Assembly (NCBI GenBank): GCA_958366705.1
Contig: CATXCB010000007.1
Coordinates: forward strand, 54,565-118,564
Reading direction: 5' to 3'
DNA from: an uncultured bacterium
GTDB taxonomy: Bacteria > Cyanobacteriota > Vampirovibrionia > Gastranaerophilales > Gastranaerophilaceae
DNA length: 64,000 nucleotides
The notes beneath the pieces are model-generated. The model was given only the letters and a program-made list of their open reading frames with translations. It was not told where the DNA came from and searched no databases. Made by a program: the position numbers and the translations under genes. Positions 43,394 through 51,819 of the stretch are shown here, in pieces; the first letter of the stretch is position 1, and every line of letters starts with the position of its first letter.

Positions 43394-45244
43394 CTAATAT
43401 GATAATGATGCGGACTTATAACTTCCGTGATTCAACATCTCTAAACGATCCTCAATCATATCTCCAAATTCAGATCCCGCACGTTTTATTGCATCTAAAA
43501 CATCTGAATCACTCATTTTTTGAGTAAAATATAAATTTGGACTAAACGTAATACCTTCAATATTGTAAGAGTTACTTTTTGAAGAAGTAGCAACACCTAA
43601 TAACTCTCCTGCCTTTAACCAAGTAGAAATATTATCCGATCTATAGGCTGGGTCAAAAGAAATTACAGCTTCTCTTCCTGCCTCGCCTGCTATAGATATA
43701 CCATTTGTAAATCCTCCGGCAGCAAGCATCGGAATCTCTGCTGAATTACCTTTTCCACCGTTAAATTTCCCTTTTATTTTATTTATTCCATTGCCAACGG
43801 CCCTAAATGGTGCTAAGACAATATCTGTTAAGCCTTTAAATAGATTTTTTAATATTTCTACAATATTTGTCCATGCAGCTCTCCATTGTCCAGTAAAGAC
43901 ATTAGTTATAAATTCAAGTAAATTTGCAATAACCGCGATAAGACTATTAAAAATAGGTGATAATACTTGAATTGCATTTATTAAGCTATATGAAATAACT
44001 TCAGCTAATATCTTAATTACAGGCTCTAAATTTTTTATTACTGTCATCAATGAAGGGAACAAAGTTTGTGCTAGTTCCAGTAAAACTGGGCTAAGTTCCG
44101 ATATTAATATTGAAACAAATTGGGCTATATAAGTTATAACAGGAGCTAATACTTCCGACAATTGGCTTATTACTGGAGTTATTGATTCAAAAATTTGCAT
44201 TATTGATGGCATAATTTGTCCTAATGAATCAAAAACAGCTCCAGCTAAAGGCTCGATTGCAGTTTGGAATTGCTGAGTTAGTAATTGCCATTTTTCTGGT
44301 GCATCTGCGGTATCCCACATAGCTTTCATTATTGTTTCATCATTTTCATTTAATGATTTTGTAAAAGCATCAACCGCAAGCGCCCCACTTCGTATAGCAT
44401 TTGCCATTGTTGAACCAGCACGTTTACCAAATACCTCATTTGCTAATGCAGTTGCTTTCGCAGCATCTCCCGCATTCTTGATTTTTTCATAATAAACTTG
44501 TAGTCCTTTAGTAGCATCTAAACCATCATCAGCAAATACACCAACTGATTTTTTTAATGCTCCCATTACCTCTTCAGTTCTTAAACCAGCCTTTTCCATT
44601 TGGCCAATCATTGCAGCAGATGTTTCAAAAGAATATCCTAAATTTTGAAGTTGTGGACCATATTGTTGCAAGTTTTGCATAAGCTTAGAAAAGCCAATTC
44701 CTGTGGATTGCGAAACTTTAAACATATAATCCATTTCTTTTTCCATATTTTTAGAATCAACATGCCAGACTTGGAACGTTTTCGAAGAAGCTTCAATTGT
44801 TCCATTAAGATCTTCGCCAAGCATGTTACTAACTGCTATTGCTTGTTTACTAAGTTCAGAAAGTTCTTTTCCTGTTAACCCTAAACGAGTATTATAATCA
44901 GCTATCGCTTTACCTGCGTCTTCCATAGTTGTTGGCACAGATTTGTAAACATCTTTAAAATCATCTTTTAAATTTTCTAATGCTTCTCCAGTTGCGCCAG
45001 TTCCAATTCTAATAGCATCGTATGCACTGTCAAATTGAGAACCTAAATCATATAATCCTTTTGCCATATCAGCCATGGCTTTTACTGCAACAATAGCCGC
45101 ACCGGCAAATGCAACTTTCATCCCTACCGCTTTGAGGTTCATCCCTTGTAAAGCCTTACTTGCTTCATTCGCAGATTTACCAAGTGATGGGTCAATAGAA
45201 CCAGCTAATTTTATTATTGTTTCCATAACATGTTTATCCGCCAT
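43394..45244 (-). CDS. Tail tape measure protein
   Basis: A 616-residue tape measure. The family core is QSTGIGFSKLMQNLQQYGPQ and MEKAGLRTEEVMGALKKSVG, with hydrophobic helices at residues 45-75 and 350-460 (several membrane-like segments: LINAIQVLSPIFNSLIAVIA). The short length predicts a contractile tail of roughly 90 nm. The C-terminus is soluble (GEAGREAVISFDP). Translation overlaps the GpE-like gene by 11 bases. Confidence 0.92.
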   Translation of the reverse strand: MADKHVMETIIKLAGSIDPSLGKSANEASKALQGMNLKAVGMKVAFAGAAIVAVKAMADMAKGLYDLGSQFDSAYDAIRIGTGATGEALENLKDDFKDVYKSVPTTMEDAGKAIADYNTRLGLTGKELSELSKQAIAVSNMLGEDLNGTIEASSKTFQVWHVDSKNMEKEMDYMFKVSQSTGIGFSKLMQNLQQYGPQLQNLGYSFETSAAMIGQMEKAGLRTEEVMGALKKSVGVFADDGLDATKGLQVYYEKIKNAGDAAKATALANEVFGKRAGSTMANAIRSGALAVDAFTKSLNENDETIMKAMWDTADAPEKWQLLTQQFQTAIEPLAGAVFDSLGQIMPSIMQIFESITPVISQLSEVLAPVITYIAQFVSILISELSPVLLELAQTLFPSLMTVIKNLEPVIKILAEVISYSLINAIQVLSPIFNSLIAVIANLLEFITNVFTGQWRAAWTNIVEILKNLFKGLTDIVLAPFRAVGNGINKIKGKFNGGKGNSAEIPMLAAGGFTNGISIAGEAGREAVISFDPAYRSDNISTWLKAGELLGVATSSKSNSYNIEGITFSPNLYFTQKMSDSDVLDAIKRAGSEFGDMIEDRLEMLNHGSYKSASLSY

Positions 45245-45356
45245 ATCTATTACTCCTTCGTTGCATTTCTCTGGCTTTTTTTTCTTTTTCCAACTGTGCT
45301 ATAACTTCTTTACATTCTCTTAAAAAATCAAATATCGGCATTTTGTATATGTCCAT
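45234..45356 (-). CDS. GpE-like small tail chaperone (40 aa)
   Basis: A 40-codon frame (MDIYKMPIFDFLRECKEVI, then charged AQLEKEKKAREMQRRS) between the tail assembly chaperone and the tape measure. Its ATG overlaps the upstream stop codon (TAATG), and its end overlaps the tape measure start. Position and size match the GpE family of P2-like phages. The frame is -1 relative to the upstream gene, but I see no slippery heptamer, so coupled re-initiation is more likely than programmed frameshifting. Confidence 0.75.
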   Translation of the reverse strand: MDIYKMPIFDFLRECKEVIAQLEKEKKAREMQRRSNRYGG

Positions 45357-45736
45357 TACTGAACATCTGAAACATCTTGAGAAGTTTCTTGCTGCAATTC
45401 GGACTTCGGCGATGGAACTAATGCCGGCTTTATAAAAAAATGAGAGCCTATCAAAGCTAATTGTGAAATATCATATCCTTTAATTCTCAATAAATCTTCT
45501 TCGGCAACGTCTTTTTCAACTGCAATTATTGCGTATATCGCTATACATATATGCAGTGCAAAATCAGTTTGTGCAAATGATAATCTTGTAGAAGCTTCAA
45601 ACCCAGCCAATCTTCCTTTTAGATTTTCTGCTGCTGTAATTGCACTAATGTTTAATTCGTCTAAATCATATTTAAACGTATCTCTTTCTGCCCCATTTAC
45701 CAGAATTGGTTTTTCTAATTTAATCTCTCTTATCAT
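45356..45736 (-). CDS. Tail assembly chaperone
   Basis: A 126-residue protein with the FluMu gp41/GpE-type pattern: REIKLEKPILVNGAERDTFK, ITAAENLKGRLAGFEAS, then a helical region and a disordered tail ending ETSQDVSDVQ. It sits between the tail tube and tape measure genes, as expected. ATATCTCC ribosome-site complement lies just before the start. Confidence 0.8.
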   Translation of the reverse strand: MIREIKLEKPILVNGAERDTFKYDLDELNISAITAAENLKGRLAGFEASTRLSFAQTDFALHICIAIYAIIAVEKDVAEEDLLRIKGYDISQLALIGSHFFIKPALVPSPKSELQQETSQDVSDVQ

Positions 45737-45754
45737 ATATCTCCTTTCTAAATA

Positions 45755-45782
45755 TCAAAAGCCATCATAAGATGGCTTTTGA
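45755..45782 (-). terminator. Intra-operon hairpin between tail tube and chaperone
   Basis: TCAAAAGCCATC pairs perfectly with GATGGCTTTTGA across four bases. The T run after it is short, so it may only attenuate transcription, favouring abundant tube and sheath over tape measure. Confidence 0.6.
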
Positions 45783-45800
45783 TGCTTTATTGTAAAATTA

Positions 45801-46295
45801 CTAAATCAAATTATTTATTTCTTGAGCATAATCTTTTCCGTTTATGCGACATATTCCATTTAATTTATCAATTAGAACAGTTTCTTGTCCTTCGACATAT
45901 TTTTGATATCGTTGAACAGCGATTGTAATATTGCCTTCAAAAGCGGTTCCAGGTTCAATATCTCCTCCTGGTACATTTTGAGCAACACCTGTAATGAAAG
46001 CTTTACATGCAAACTGTTTTTGTTCACCGCTATTTAATAATTTGTTTTCTACCCATCGATATTCAAATTTAGTTTTTTTCAAGCCTAAGGCTCTGCAAAA
46101 GCCTTTATCACATCCAATATATGTGACACCGGCTTCAAGATGATCTGTTAAACAAATCGGAAGATTCAGTGTACCCATAGCTTGTATTTCTGCGGTTTGA
46201 AAGGTTACTTCAGGAAGTGTAATTTTAACATCCTCAGCTACAGTAACGCCTTCTATGAGTACCTTATTTTTTAATGTTGGTCCATATTTTTGCAT
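45801..46295 (-). CDS. Major tail tube protein (FII-like)
   Basis: A 164-residue P2 FII-type tube protein: LEGVTVAEDVKITLPEV-type start, TAEIQAMGTLNLPICLTDHL and VQRYQKYVEGQETVLIDKLN, then GICRINGKDY. I start it at 46295 because GAGGAGG lies nine bases upstream. One base separates it from the sheath stop codon. Confidence 0.92.
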   Translation of the reverse strand: MQKYGPTLKNKVLIEGVTVAEDVKITLPEVTFQTAEIQAMGTLNLPICLTDHLEAGVTYIGCDKGFCRALGLKKTKFEYRWVENKLLNSGEQKQFACKAFITGVAQNVPGGDIEPGTAFEGNITIAVQRYQKYVEGQETVLIDKLNGICRINGKDYAQEINNLI

Positions 46296-46296
46296 A

Positions 46297-47784
46297 TTAT
46301 GCTTCCTCCTCATATAAGCTACTTAAGTTTTTATCAGTATAAGCAACTTTTTCAGTTAAAGATTTAGCTCTTGGGGTTACAGTAACTTGTAAATCAAATA
46401 TAAAATCCCCATTTATCATATCTGTTGTTGAATTGTCTGATTCTAAAAATTGTATTGAAGAACCATTTAATAATCCCCCAGCAGTAATATAGGAATCTAT
46501 TAATTCTTGTTCTGAATCCAATATGCTATCTTTTAATTGTTTATTAAAACCTTTATCAATTTTTTCGCCATTTCTTATTTGGAATCCATTAGAACAATGG
46601 AATAACATTCTCATATAATGCGTATCAATTGCTCTAGGGTCGATATCTTTACCAAATGCGTATTTAGCAGTATGGCCACCCCAAAGGACATTTTTCCCTC
46701 CCCAGAATACAGTTGTAGAAATTCCATCAGAATTTAAATCACTTGTTGCTGTTGACTGGTCAAAACCTTGGTTTTTTGAATTTTCGCCAAAATATTGGAC
46801 TCCACTTGGAACTTCCTTATTTGAGCAACTTTCAAAAGGAATAGAGTCATGAGAATAATCTGTAATCATTGAGCATACAATTGCCAATGTTGAATTATGA
46901 TAAATTCTACCAGTTCTTACATCTTTATGCTGTGGCCAAAATATTTCGGAACGTTCTGAATCATATCCATTGGTTTTTCTCCAAGATTTTGCAGCAGTTA
47001 TTGTATCTACCGGGGAACCTTCTTCATCTTTTACCGGTAAATCTGCCATTACAAAAGCATCCCAATGTCCATTAATCTTAGTTGCAACGTTAATCATTTT
47101 AGCATATACATCAGGAATTTCTGAATAACCTGGAGCACCCAATAAATTTGCGACCTGATTTTCTCTTGGATAAAGGAGACTTAAACTTGCAAGACCAGTA
47201 TATTCTCCTGCTGCAGACACTCCACCAATAATCGTTTCCTTTGTAATTTTTGATAAATCAATTTCGTTATAGGCAACTGTTTTACTTCCAGTAATTTCCT
47301 CATTTAGAGCAGTTATTATTAAAGTTTCAGTTGTATAGTTATAATCAACAGTAAAGTCGACATCTTTTGCATATTCCTCAATAGCAACAGAATCTAAAAT
47401 TACTGTATTTGTTTTAATTTCAACTATTTTATTCGTGAAATCTACAGATTTGTTAGTTGGTTCTGCTTTTTTATGAACTGCTGGATCCAACACATTAATA
47501 ACATATATTGGTCCTATTTCCTGTAGTCCATTATCAAAATGTGCTCCAACTGCCTCACATAAAGTGAAATTTTTCCAATCCTCAGAATATCCTATTTTTT
47601 TCTGAGCATCAGTAAAGTTAGTAAGTTTTTTTGGTAAATTTACTACTTCATTATCTTTATAATTAGGTACTAAATGCACTGGGGCAACCCCAACATATAC
47701 GGCTACAGTTCCTGCTTGTATTGCACTTTTAGCAATCGAATCGGTAACTTCGCCGTAAGCACCATGTTTATATGTATTAGCCAT
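46297..47784 (-). CDS. Tail sheath protein
   Basis: A 495-residue contractile sheath subunit. N-terminal KSAIQAGTVAVYVGVAPVHL, middle SWRKTNGYDSERSEIFWPQH and C-terminal FDLQVTVTPRAKSLTEKVAY are typical of the family. It defines the phage as myovirus-like. Last base is followed by the tube gene. Confidence 0.93.
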   Translation of the reverse strand: MANTYKHGAYGEVTDSIAKSAIQAGTVAVYVGVAPVHLVPNYKDNEVVNLPKKLTNFTDAQKKIGYSEDWKNFTLCEAVGAHFDNGLQEIGPIYVINVLDPAVHKKAEPTNKSVDFTNKIVEIKTNTVILDSVAIEEYAKDVDFTVDYNYTTETLIITALNEEITGSKTVAYNEIDLSKITKETIIGGVSAAGEYTGLASLSLLYPRENQVANLLGAPGYSEIPDVYAKMINVATKINGHWDAFVMADLPVKDEEGSPVDTITAAKSWRKTNGYDSERSEIFWPQHKDVRTGRIYHNSTLAIVCSMITDYSHDSIPFESCSNKEVPSGVQYFGENSKNQGFDQSTATSDLNSDGISTTVFWGGKNVLWGGHTAKYAFGKDIDPRAIDTHYMRMLFHCSNGFQIRNGEKIDKGFNKQLKDSILDSEQELIDSYITAGGLLNGSSIQFLESDNSTTDMINGDFIFDLQVTVTPRAKSLTEKVAYTDKNLSSLYEEEA

Positions 47785-47793
47785 TGTGCCTCC

Positions 47794-48342
47794 TTATATT
47801 AAATTACATATATCTTTATCATTATTAAAATTTCCAAATGAAACTGTACACGTTATCCATGCACACCAGTATGGATAATAATTAGGTAATGTTTCATTTT
47901 CATTTATTGGGCCAAATTGTATTTTATCTTCATGTTTAATTTTTAAATATGGGCCAATATAATTCGAGTTCAATAATTTTCTTAAAGTCACTTGCATAAA
48001 ATGAAAGGCATCTTTCCAACCTTCAGTATTAACTTTGAATTTTCGATCATTGTCTATTTCATAATGCAATCCAGGATTCCAAGTAGCAAACAAAAAGCGG
48101 AGCTTCATTTCTCCGCTTTTTTCAATTACCCCTATTTCTCCACCGTTAAATTGAACTGTTACAGACGGGAACTTATCCTCAAAAGAAGGATACATTATAA
48201 AAGATTTTGGTGTAACTTCTTTATAGATATAATCTTTTGTATCGACGGATTCAATATTTGGAGGAACTTTAAATAAAAGGTCCTTACAAATTTCTTTATC
48301 CAGCCATTTTTTTACCTCTTCTAAGACATTTGCAACCGTCAT
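47794..48342 (-). CDS. Putative tail terminator / completion protein
   Basis: A 182-residue protein just upstream of the sheath gene, where tail completion proteins (gpR-, gpU- or Mu gp37-like) usually lie. It has alternating beta strands (PSVTVQFNGGEIGVIEKSGE; LRFLFATWNPGLHYEIDND) and an aromatic C-terminus. Family not recognised from sequence; role inferred from position. Confidence 0.6.
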   Translation of the reverse strand: MTVANVLEEVKKWLDKEICKDLLFKVPPNIESVDTKDYIYKEVTPKSFIMYPSFEDKFPSVTVQFNGGEIGVIEKSGEMKLRFLFATWNPGLHYEIDNDRKFKVNTEGWKDAFHFMQVTLRKLLNSNYIGPYLKIKHEDKIQFGPINENETLPNYYPYWCAWITCTVSFGNFNNDKDICNLI

Positions 48343-48344
48343 TG

Positions 48345-48668
48345 TTATCCTCCATAACTTTCACCTCTATGCAACGCAATCTCAGACATTCCCATATTAT
48401 TTCTCCAATCGTCTATAACATAGATTTTCCCATCGATATCTAGTTTTTCACCATGTGCTTTTTGAGGTGGTAAATCAGAAGTTTCGGCAAATATCAGTAA
48501 CGAACTATCCGAAACCGAAAGTTCGTTACTACCTTGCCTAGTTTTTAATGATTCATCATCATAAATACATAATGTTTTTTTTCCATCAATAAAATGTTCC
48601 GTACCAAATTCATCTAAATTGAGAAATACTTTTTTATTATCAATAGCAATCTCATCTTTTAAATTCAT
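48345..48668 (-). CDS. Head-tail joining protein (lambda FII / Gifsy-2-like)
   Basis: A 107-residue protein with a short helix then a beta barrel (KKVFLNLDEFGTEHFIDGKK; GEKLDIDGKIYVIDDWRNN; MSEIALHR), resembling the lambda gpFII family including the Gifsy-2 homologue. Ends two bases before the next gene and starts overlapping the upstream stop. Confidence 0.75.
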   Translation of the reverse strand: MNLKDEIAIDNKKVFLNLDEFGTEHFIDGKKTLCIYDDESLKTRQGSNELSVSDSSLLIFAETSDLPPQKAHGEKLDIDGKIYVIDDWRNNMGMSEIALHRGESYGG

Positions 48669-49111
48669 TATGCAACAACTCCATCATCATCATTAGAAAT
48701 TGGAGGGACATTATTTTCTTCTGACTCTGAATCATCATCACCTGGTGTATTATTGTCCTCAGATCCTTCAGATTTTTCAGACGCATTTTTTTCTGTATCT
48801 GCTAATTTGTCAATTAACAATTTTACATCGTTCTTACTTTTTAATTTTTTTAATTCATCATCTGAAGCACCCAAAGTCTTTGCAATTTCTTTTAAGTCTT
48901 CAAATTTTGTATTTTCATCATAAAGGGCTTCGGGTTTATTTTCTCCAGTATTATTGGGTTCAGGTATTTCACTAACAAATTCTGCAACTCCAATTTTAAC
49001 TAACCTATTTTCTATCTTAGGGTCACAAGAAAAAGGTTCGTCTTCTGGGGTTTTTGGAATAATACTATTACCTGATCTATATCCGAATGTACCGCAAATT
49101 ATTTTTATCAT
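48668..49111 (-). CDS. Unknown acidic head-region protein with HeH-like motif (147 aa)
   Basis: The N-terminus carries a small beta unit (MIKIICGTFGYRSGNSIIPK). Residues 68-100 form a helix-extended-helix-like segment (KFEDLKEIAKTLGASDDELK, then KLKSKNDVKLLI). The last 45 residues are an acidic, disordered tail (Asp, Glu, Ser, Asn, Pro). It lies between the capsid and head-tail joining genes; possibly a connector. Function not established. Confidence 0.65.
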   Translation of the reverse strand: MIKIICGTFGYRSGNSIIPKTPEDEPFSCDPKIENRLVKIGVAEFVSEIPEPNNTGENKPEALYDENTKFEDLKEIAKTLGASDDELKKLKSKNDVKLLIDKLADTEKNASEKSEGSEDNNTPGDDDSESEENNVPPISNDDDGVVA

Positions 49112-49121
49112 TTCTTTCTCC

Positions 49122-50180
49122 TTAAAAAATTACTGTAGCTAATCTATATGGATTTGAATTTTTAGGTTGAACAAGAGGTGCAGTTCTTAATATAACACTT
49201 CTTGTTTGGTCTTTAACTTCATACAACGGAACTTCTTTTTCAGCATATGTAATAAATTGATCAGAACCATAATCAATTTGAGTTATTGCACCGTAATTTG
49301 TCATTCCACATCCAGGTGCTGTTACAATTACATCTTTTGGATTGATATAATCTGTAATTTTACCTTTATCATCTTCATAAGTTCCAGTATATTGAATGAA
49401 GTTCATTTTATGCCCCTTACAATTTAATGTAGCAAGTAAAACGACGTCATCATATATTTCTTCAGGCTCAAACTTACCAACTTCAACTCTTCTATTGTCT
49501 AATAACTTTAGAACTTTTTCATTTGATAAAAATGCATCTGCTGCTTCAACACCCATAATCACATCAGTAGCCGCTAAACTATTATGTTTTAAATCTAGGG
49601 CCATTGTCGCAACATCTCCAATAATATCTGCATCTGCACCGGACCACGCATGTTGTGGTGTATATTTAGCTGGGTTTGAACCTCCTTCGTAATAAGCGAT
49701 TTCCTTAACTTCAATCAACTCATTATTATCGTTATAATGGTTCATTTTTAAAGCATTTGTTTGCAATACTTCTGCACACATTGCTTCTTTTCTTCTTACA
49801 ATCATTTCGCCCATTTCATTTAAATCATCTGTTGTAATTCTTACAGCTCTTTCACCTGGTGATAGCTGATTGTAATATGATTCTCCAAAGCCTTTAGATT
49901 TTAGGACATCAATGCTTAACACTCTTTTTGGAGCAATCATTGCAGGCTTGTAAGCCATTGCTTTATACCCACTTCTTTTCATTACTTTCCCATTAATTTC
50001 TGGAGATACAAATGGGGCAAGTTTTTGTGTTCCTTTTTTGTATTCAATTAGAACTTCATCCGTTGCAAAAACTCGGTTATCTGGGAAGTATCTATCTTGC
50101 AAAAAAGTTGTAGGTTTTTTTTCTTGTTTGTATGCAGCAAGTAAATCTGCGGTTTTAGTATAATCTAAATTGTATGCCAT
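49122..50180 (-). CDS. Major capsid protein (lambda gpE family)
   Basis: A 352-residue HK97-fold capsid protein of the gpE family: TTFLQDRYFPDNRVFATDEV, PFVSPEINGKVMKRSGYKAM, AMIAPKRVLSIDVL, and the C-terminal AYAEKEVPLYEVKD-type segment with RSVILRTAPLVQPKNSN. It follows the decoration protein by 13 bases, as in lambda. Confidence 0.93.
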   Translation of the reverse strand: MAYNLDYTKTADLLAAYKQEKKPTTFLQDRYFPDNRVFATDEVLIEYKKGTQKLAPFVSPEINGKVMKRSGYKAMAYKPAMIAPKRVLSIDVLKSKGFGESYYNQLSPGERAVRITTDDLNEMGEMIVRRKEAMCAEVLQTNALKMNHYNDNNELIEVKEIAYYEGGSNPAKYTPQHAWSGADADIIGDVATMALDLKHNSLAATDVIMGVEAADAFLSNEKVLKLLDNRRVEVGKFEPEEIYDDVVLLATLNCKGHKMNFIQYTGTYEDDKGKITDYINPKDVIVTAPGCGMTNYGAITQIDYGSDQFITYAEKEVPLYEVKDQTRSVILRTAPLVQPKNSNPYRLATVIF

Positions 50181-50193
50181 TTTATAGTTCTCC

Positions 50194-50553
50194 TTATAAT
50201 TCGTCTGCTACACAAATGTTATGAATTCTTAGTTTATCAATATCATCAGCTGATAATGTATACTCAGATTTCACAATCAAATGTTGTTTAATAAATCTAC
50301 CTTCATCATATGCAATTGCAACTGCATCACTTGATGTTGCATCAACATCTTTATTTAAAATGTATCTTGGTTCTGCTGACTCAGTTCCAGCAATTACAGC
50401 TTTGCCATCAGCACCAATTGCAAGTACAGTACCTCTTTTTAATACTCCTTGTCCAGATGCAACAGTTACACCACAAGAATGGTTAGGATATGCCGCATCT
50501 AACAAACCGTCCATTTCAACTGTAGCAACAGTTCTATTTAATTTTTCTGACAT
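50194..50553 (-). CDS. Head decoration protein (lambda gpD-like)
   Basis: A 119-residue protein with the gpD beta fold: SGQGVLKRGTVLAIGADGK, PRYILNKDVDATSSDAVAIA and VKSEYTLSADDIDKLRIHNI. It trims the surface of expanded capsids. Start immediately follows the protease stop codon. Confidence 0.85.
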   Translation of the reverse strand: MSEKLNRTVATVEMDGLLDAAYPNHSCGVTVASGQGVLKRGTVLAIGADGKAVIAGTESAEPRYILNKDVDATSSDAVAIAYDEGRFIKQHLIVKSEYTLSADDIDKLRIHNICVADEL

Positions 50554-51819
50554 CTATTTACCCTCCTTTGAAATTTTTGCATTCATTGACCTAACTGCTT
50601 GTTCTCTTTCAGCATCTTCGGAATGAGAAAGAGTATTTGCAGGTTCTGAAGCTACATCATTTGCTCTTGATGTATTTGCATCAGCATTTAGATTTGTTAA
50701 AGCCTTTTGATTTTTTTCAGCCTCCCTATGCAGTGAGCGCAATGCCAATTCCTTTGCATCACAAGCTCTATCCCCATATAAAGCTTCTTGTACTAGATCA
50801 TCATCAATTGAAGACGCAATTTCTTGAATGCCTTGAATCCTATCACGTTCAGCTTTTACCGCATTCTGAATCTGGGTTTCAACAGAAACTTGGGATTCGT
50901 TTTCCGTTTTTAGCTCATTGTTATTGTTTTCATTTACATTTTGAGCACCTTCTTCGGAATTTTCATTTTGATTGTCATTTAAATCATTTGACTCTTCATC
51001 CACATTTGTATTCTCATTTTTAAAGAAATTAGCTACGTGATTGAAGAAATTTTCACTTCTACTTTTTGGCATATTTTTAATTCCTCCTTTATTTTGTTGT
51101 AAATTGATAGAATGTAGAAAATCATCAGGAATACCACCAGAAATTATATGTTCTATCCCATTAACTTTAAGCTTATTCTTATTTACTACTTCTAAATTAA
51201 CTGGTAACGCATCGGATTTATTAGGGTCTTCAAGAAGTTTGTCAGCAAACCCATATTGTATGGCTTGTTCTCCTGTCATCCAAGTAACTTTTTTCATAAG
51301 ATTTAAGCACTGCATTGTAGTCATTCCTGTTTTATCCGCATATACTGCAGCTGCAGCATTATCATATGCTTCATTTCCATTAATAATTTCTTGTAAATTA
51401 TCGTTATTATAATATCCAACCAATAACGACATTACTTTATGACACATTAAAATTGAGCCTTTATAAACATGAACTTCATCACAGCCTGCAGCAATGGTAA
51501 AAGCTGCAGATGCAGCAATTCCATCAATAATACACGTAGTATGTTTTTGTGTCGCTTTTAAAAGATTTCTAATTGTAAGCCCAACAGTAGCATCACCACC
51601 ATATGAATTTAAATGAATTTCTAAACTATCGCATGATTTTACTTTTTCTAATGACTCTTTAAAATCTTTTAGAGTAATGGCCACGTCCGTAATAGGTTTC
51701 CCTGTCCACCAATCAATAGGGATTTCATCATAAACGTCGCCATATAATTCAATTTTTCCTACATTATTATCAATAATCGCAGAATTGATAAATCTATTCT
51801 TTAGCAAACTATTTATCAC
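50554..51819 (-). CDS. ClpP-like head maturation protease with scaffold tail
   Basis: A serine protease of the ClpP/S14 type. The catalytic serine is in DGIAASAAFTIAAGCDEV and the histidine in GSILMCHKVM. Residues 260-420 are a helical, acidic scaffold region (ESNDLNDNQNENSEEG). I choose the GTG at 51819 because GGAGG lies five bases before it, inside the end of the portal gene; an in-frame codon at 51837 lacks a ribosome site. It overlaps portal by about 11 bases. Confidence 0.9.
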   Translation of the reverse strand: MINSLLKNRFINSAIIDNNVGKIELYGDVYDEIPIDWWTGKPITDVAITLKDFKESLEKVKSCDSLEIHLNSYGGDATVGLTIRNLLKATQKHTTCIIDGIAASAAFTIAAGCDEVHVYKGSILMCHKVMSLLVGYYNNDNLQEIINGNEAYDNAAAAVYADKTGMTTMQCLNLMKKVTWMTGEQAIQYGFADKLLEDPNKSDALPVNLEVVNKNKLKVNGIEHIISGGIPDDFLHSINLQQNKGGIKNMPKSRSENFFNHVANFFKNENTNVDEESNDLNDNQNENSEEGAQNVNENNNNELKTENESQVSVETQIQNAVKAERDRIQGIQEIASSIDDDLVQEALYGDRACDAKELALRSLHREAEKNQKALTNLNADANTSRANDVASEPANTLSHSEDAEREQAVRSMNAKISKEGK

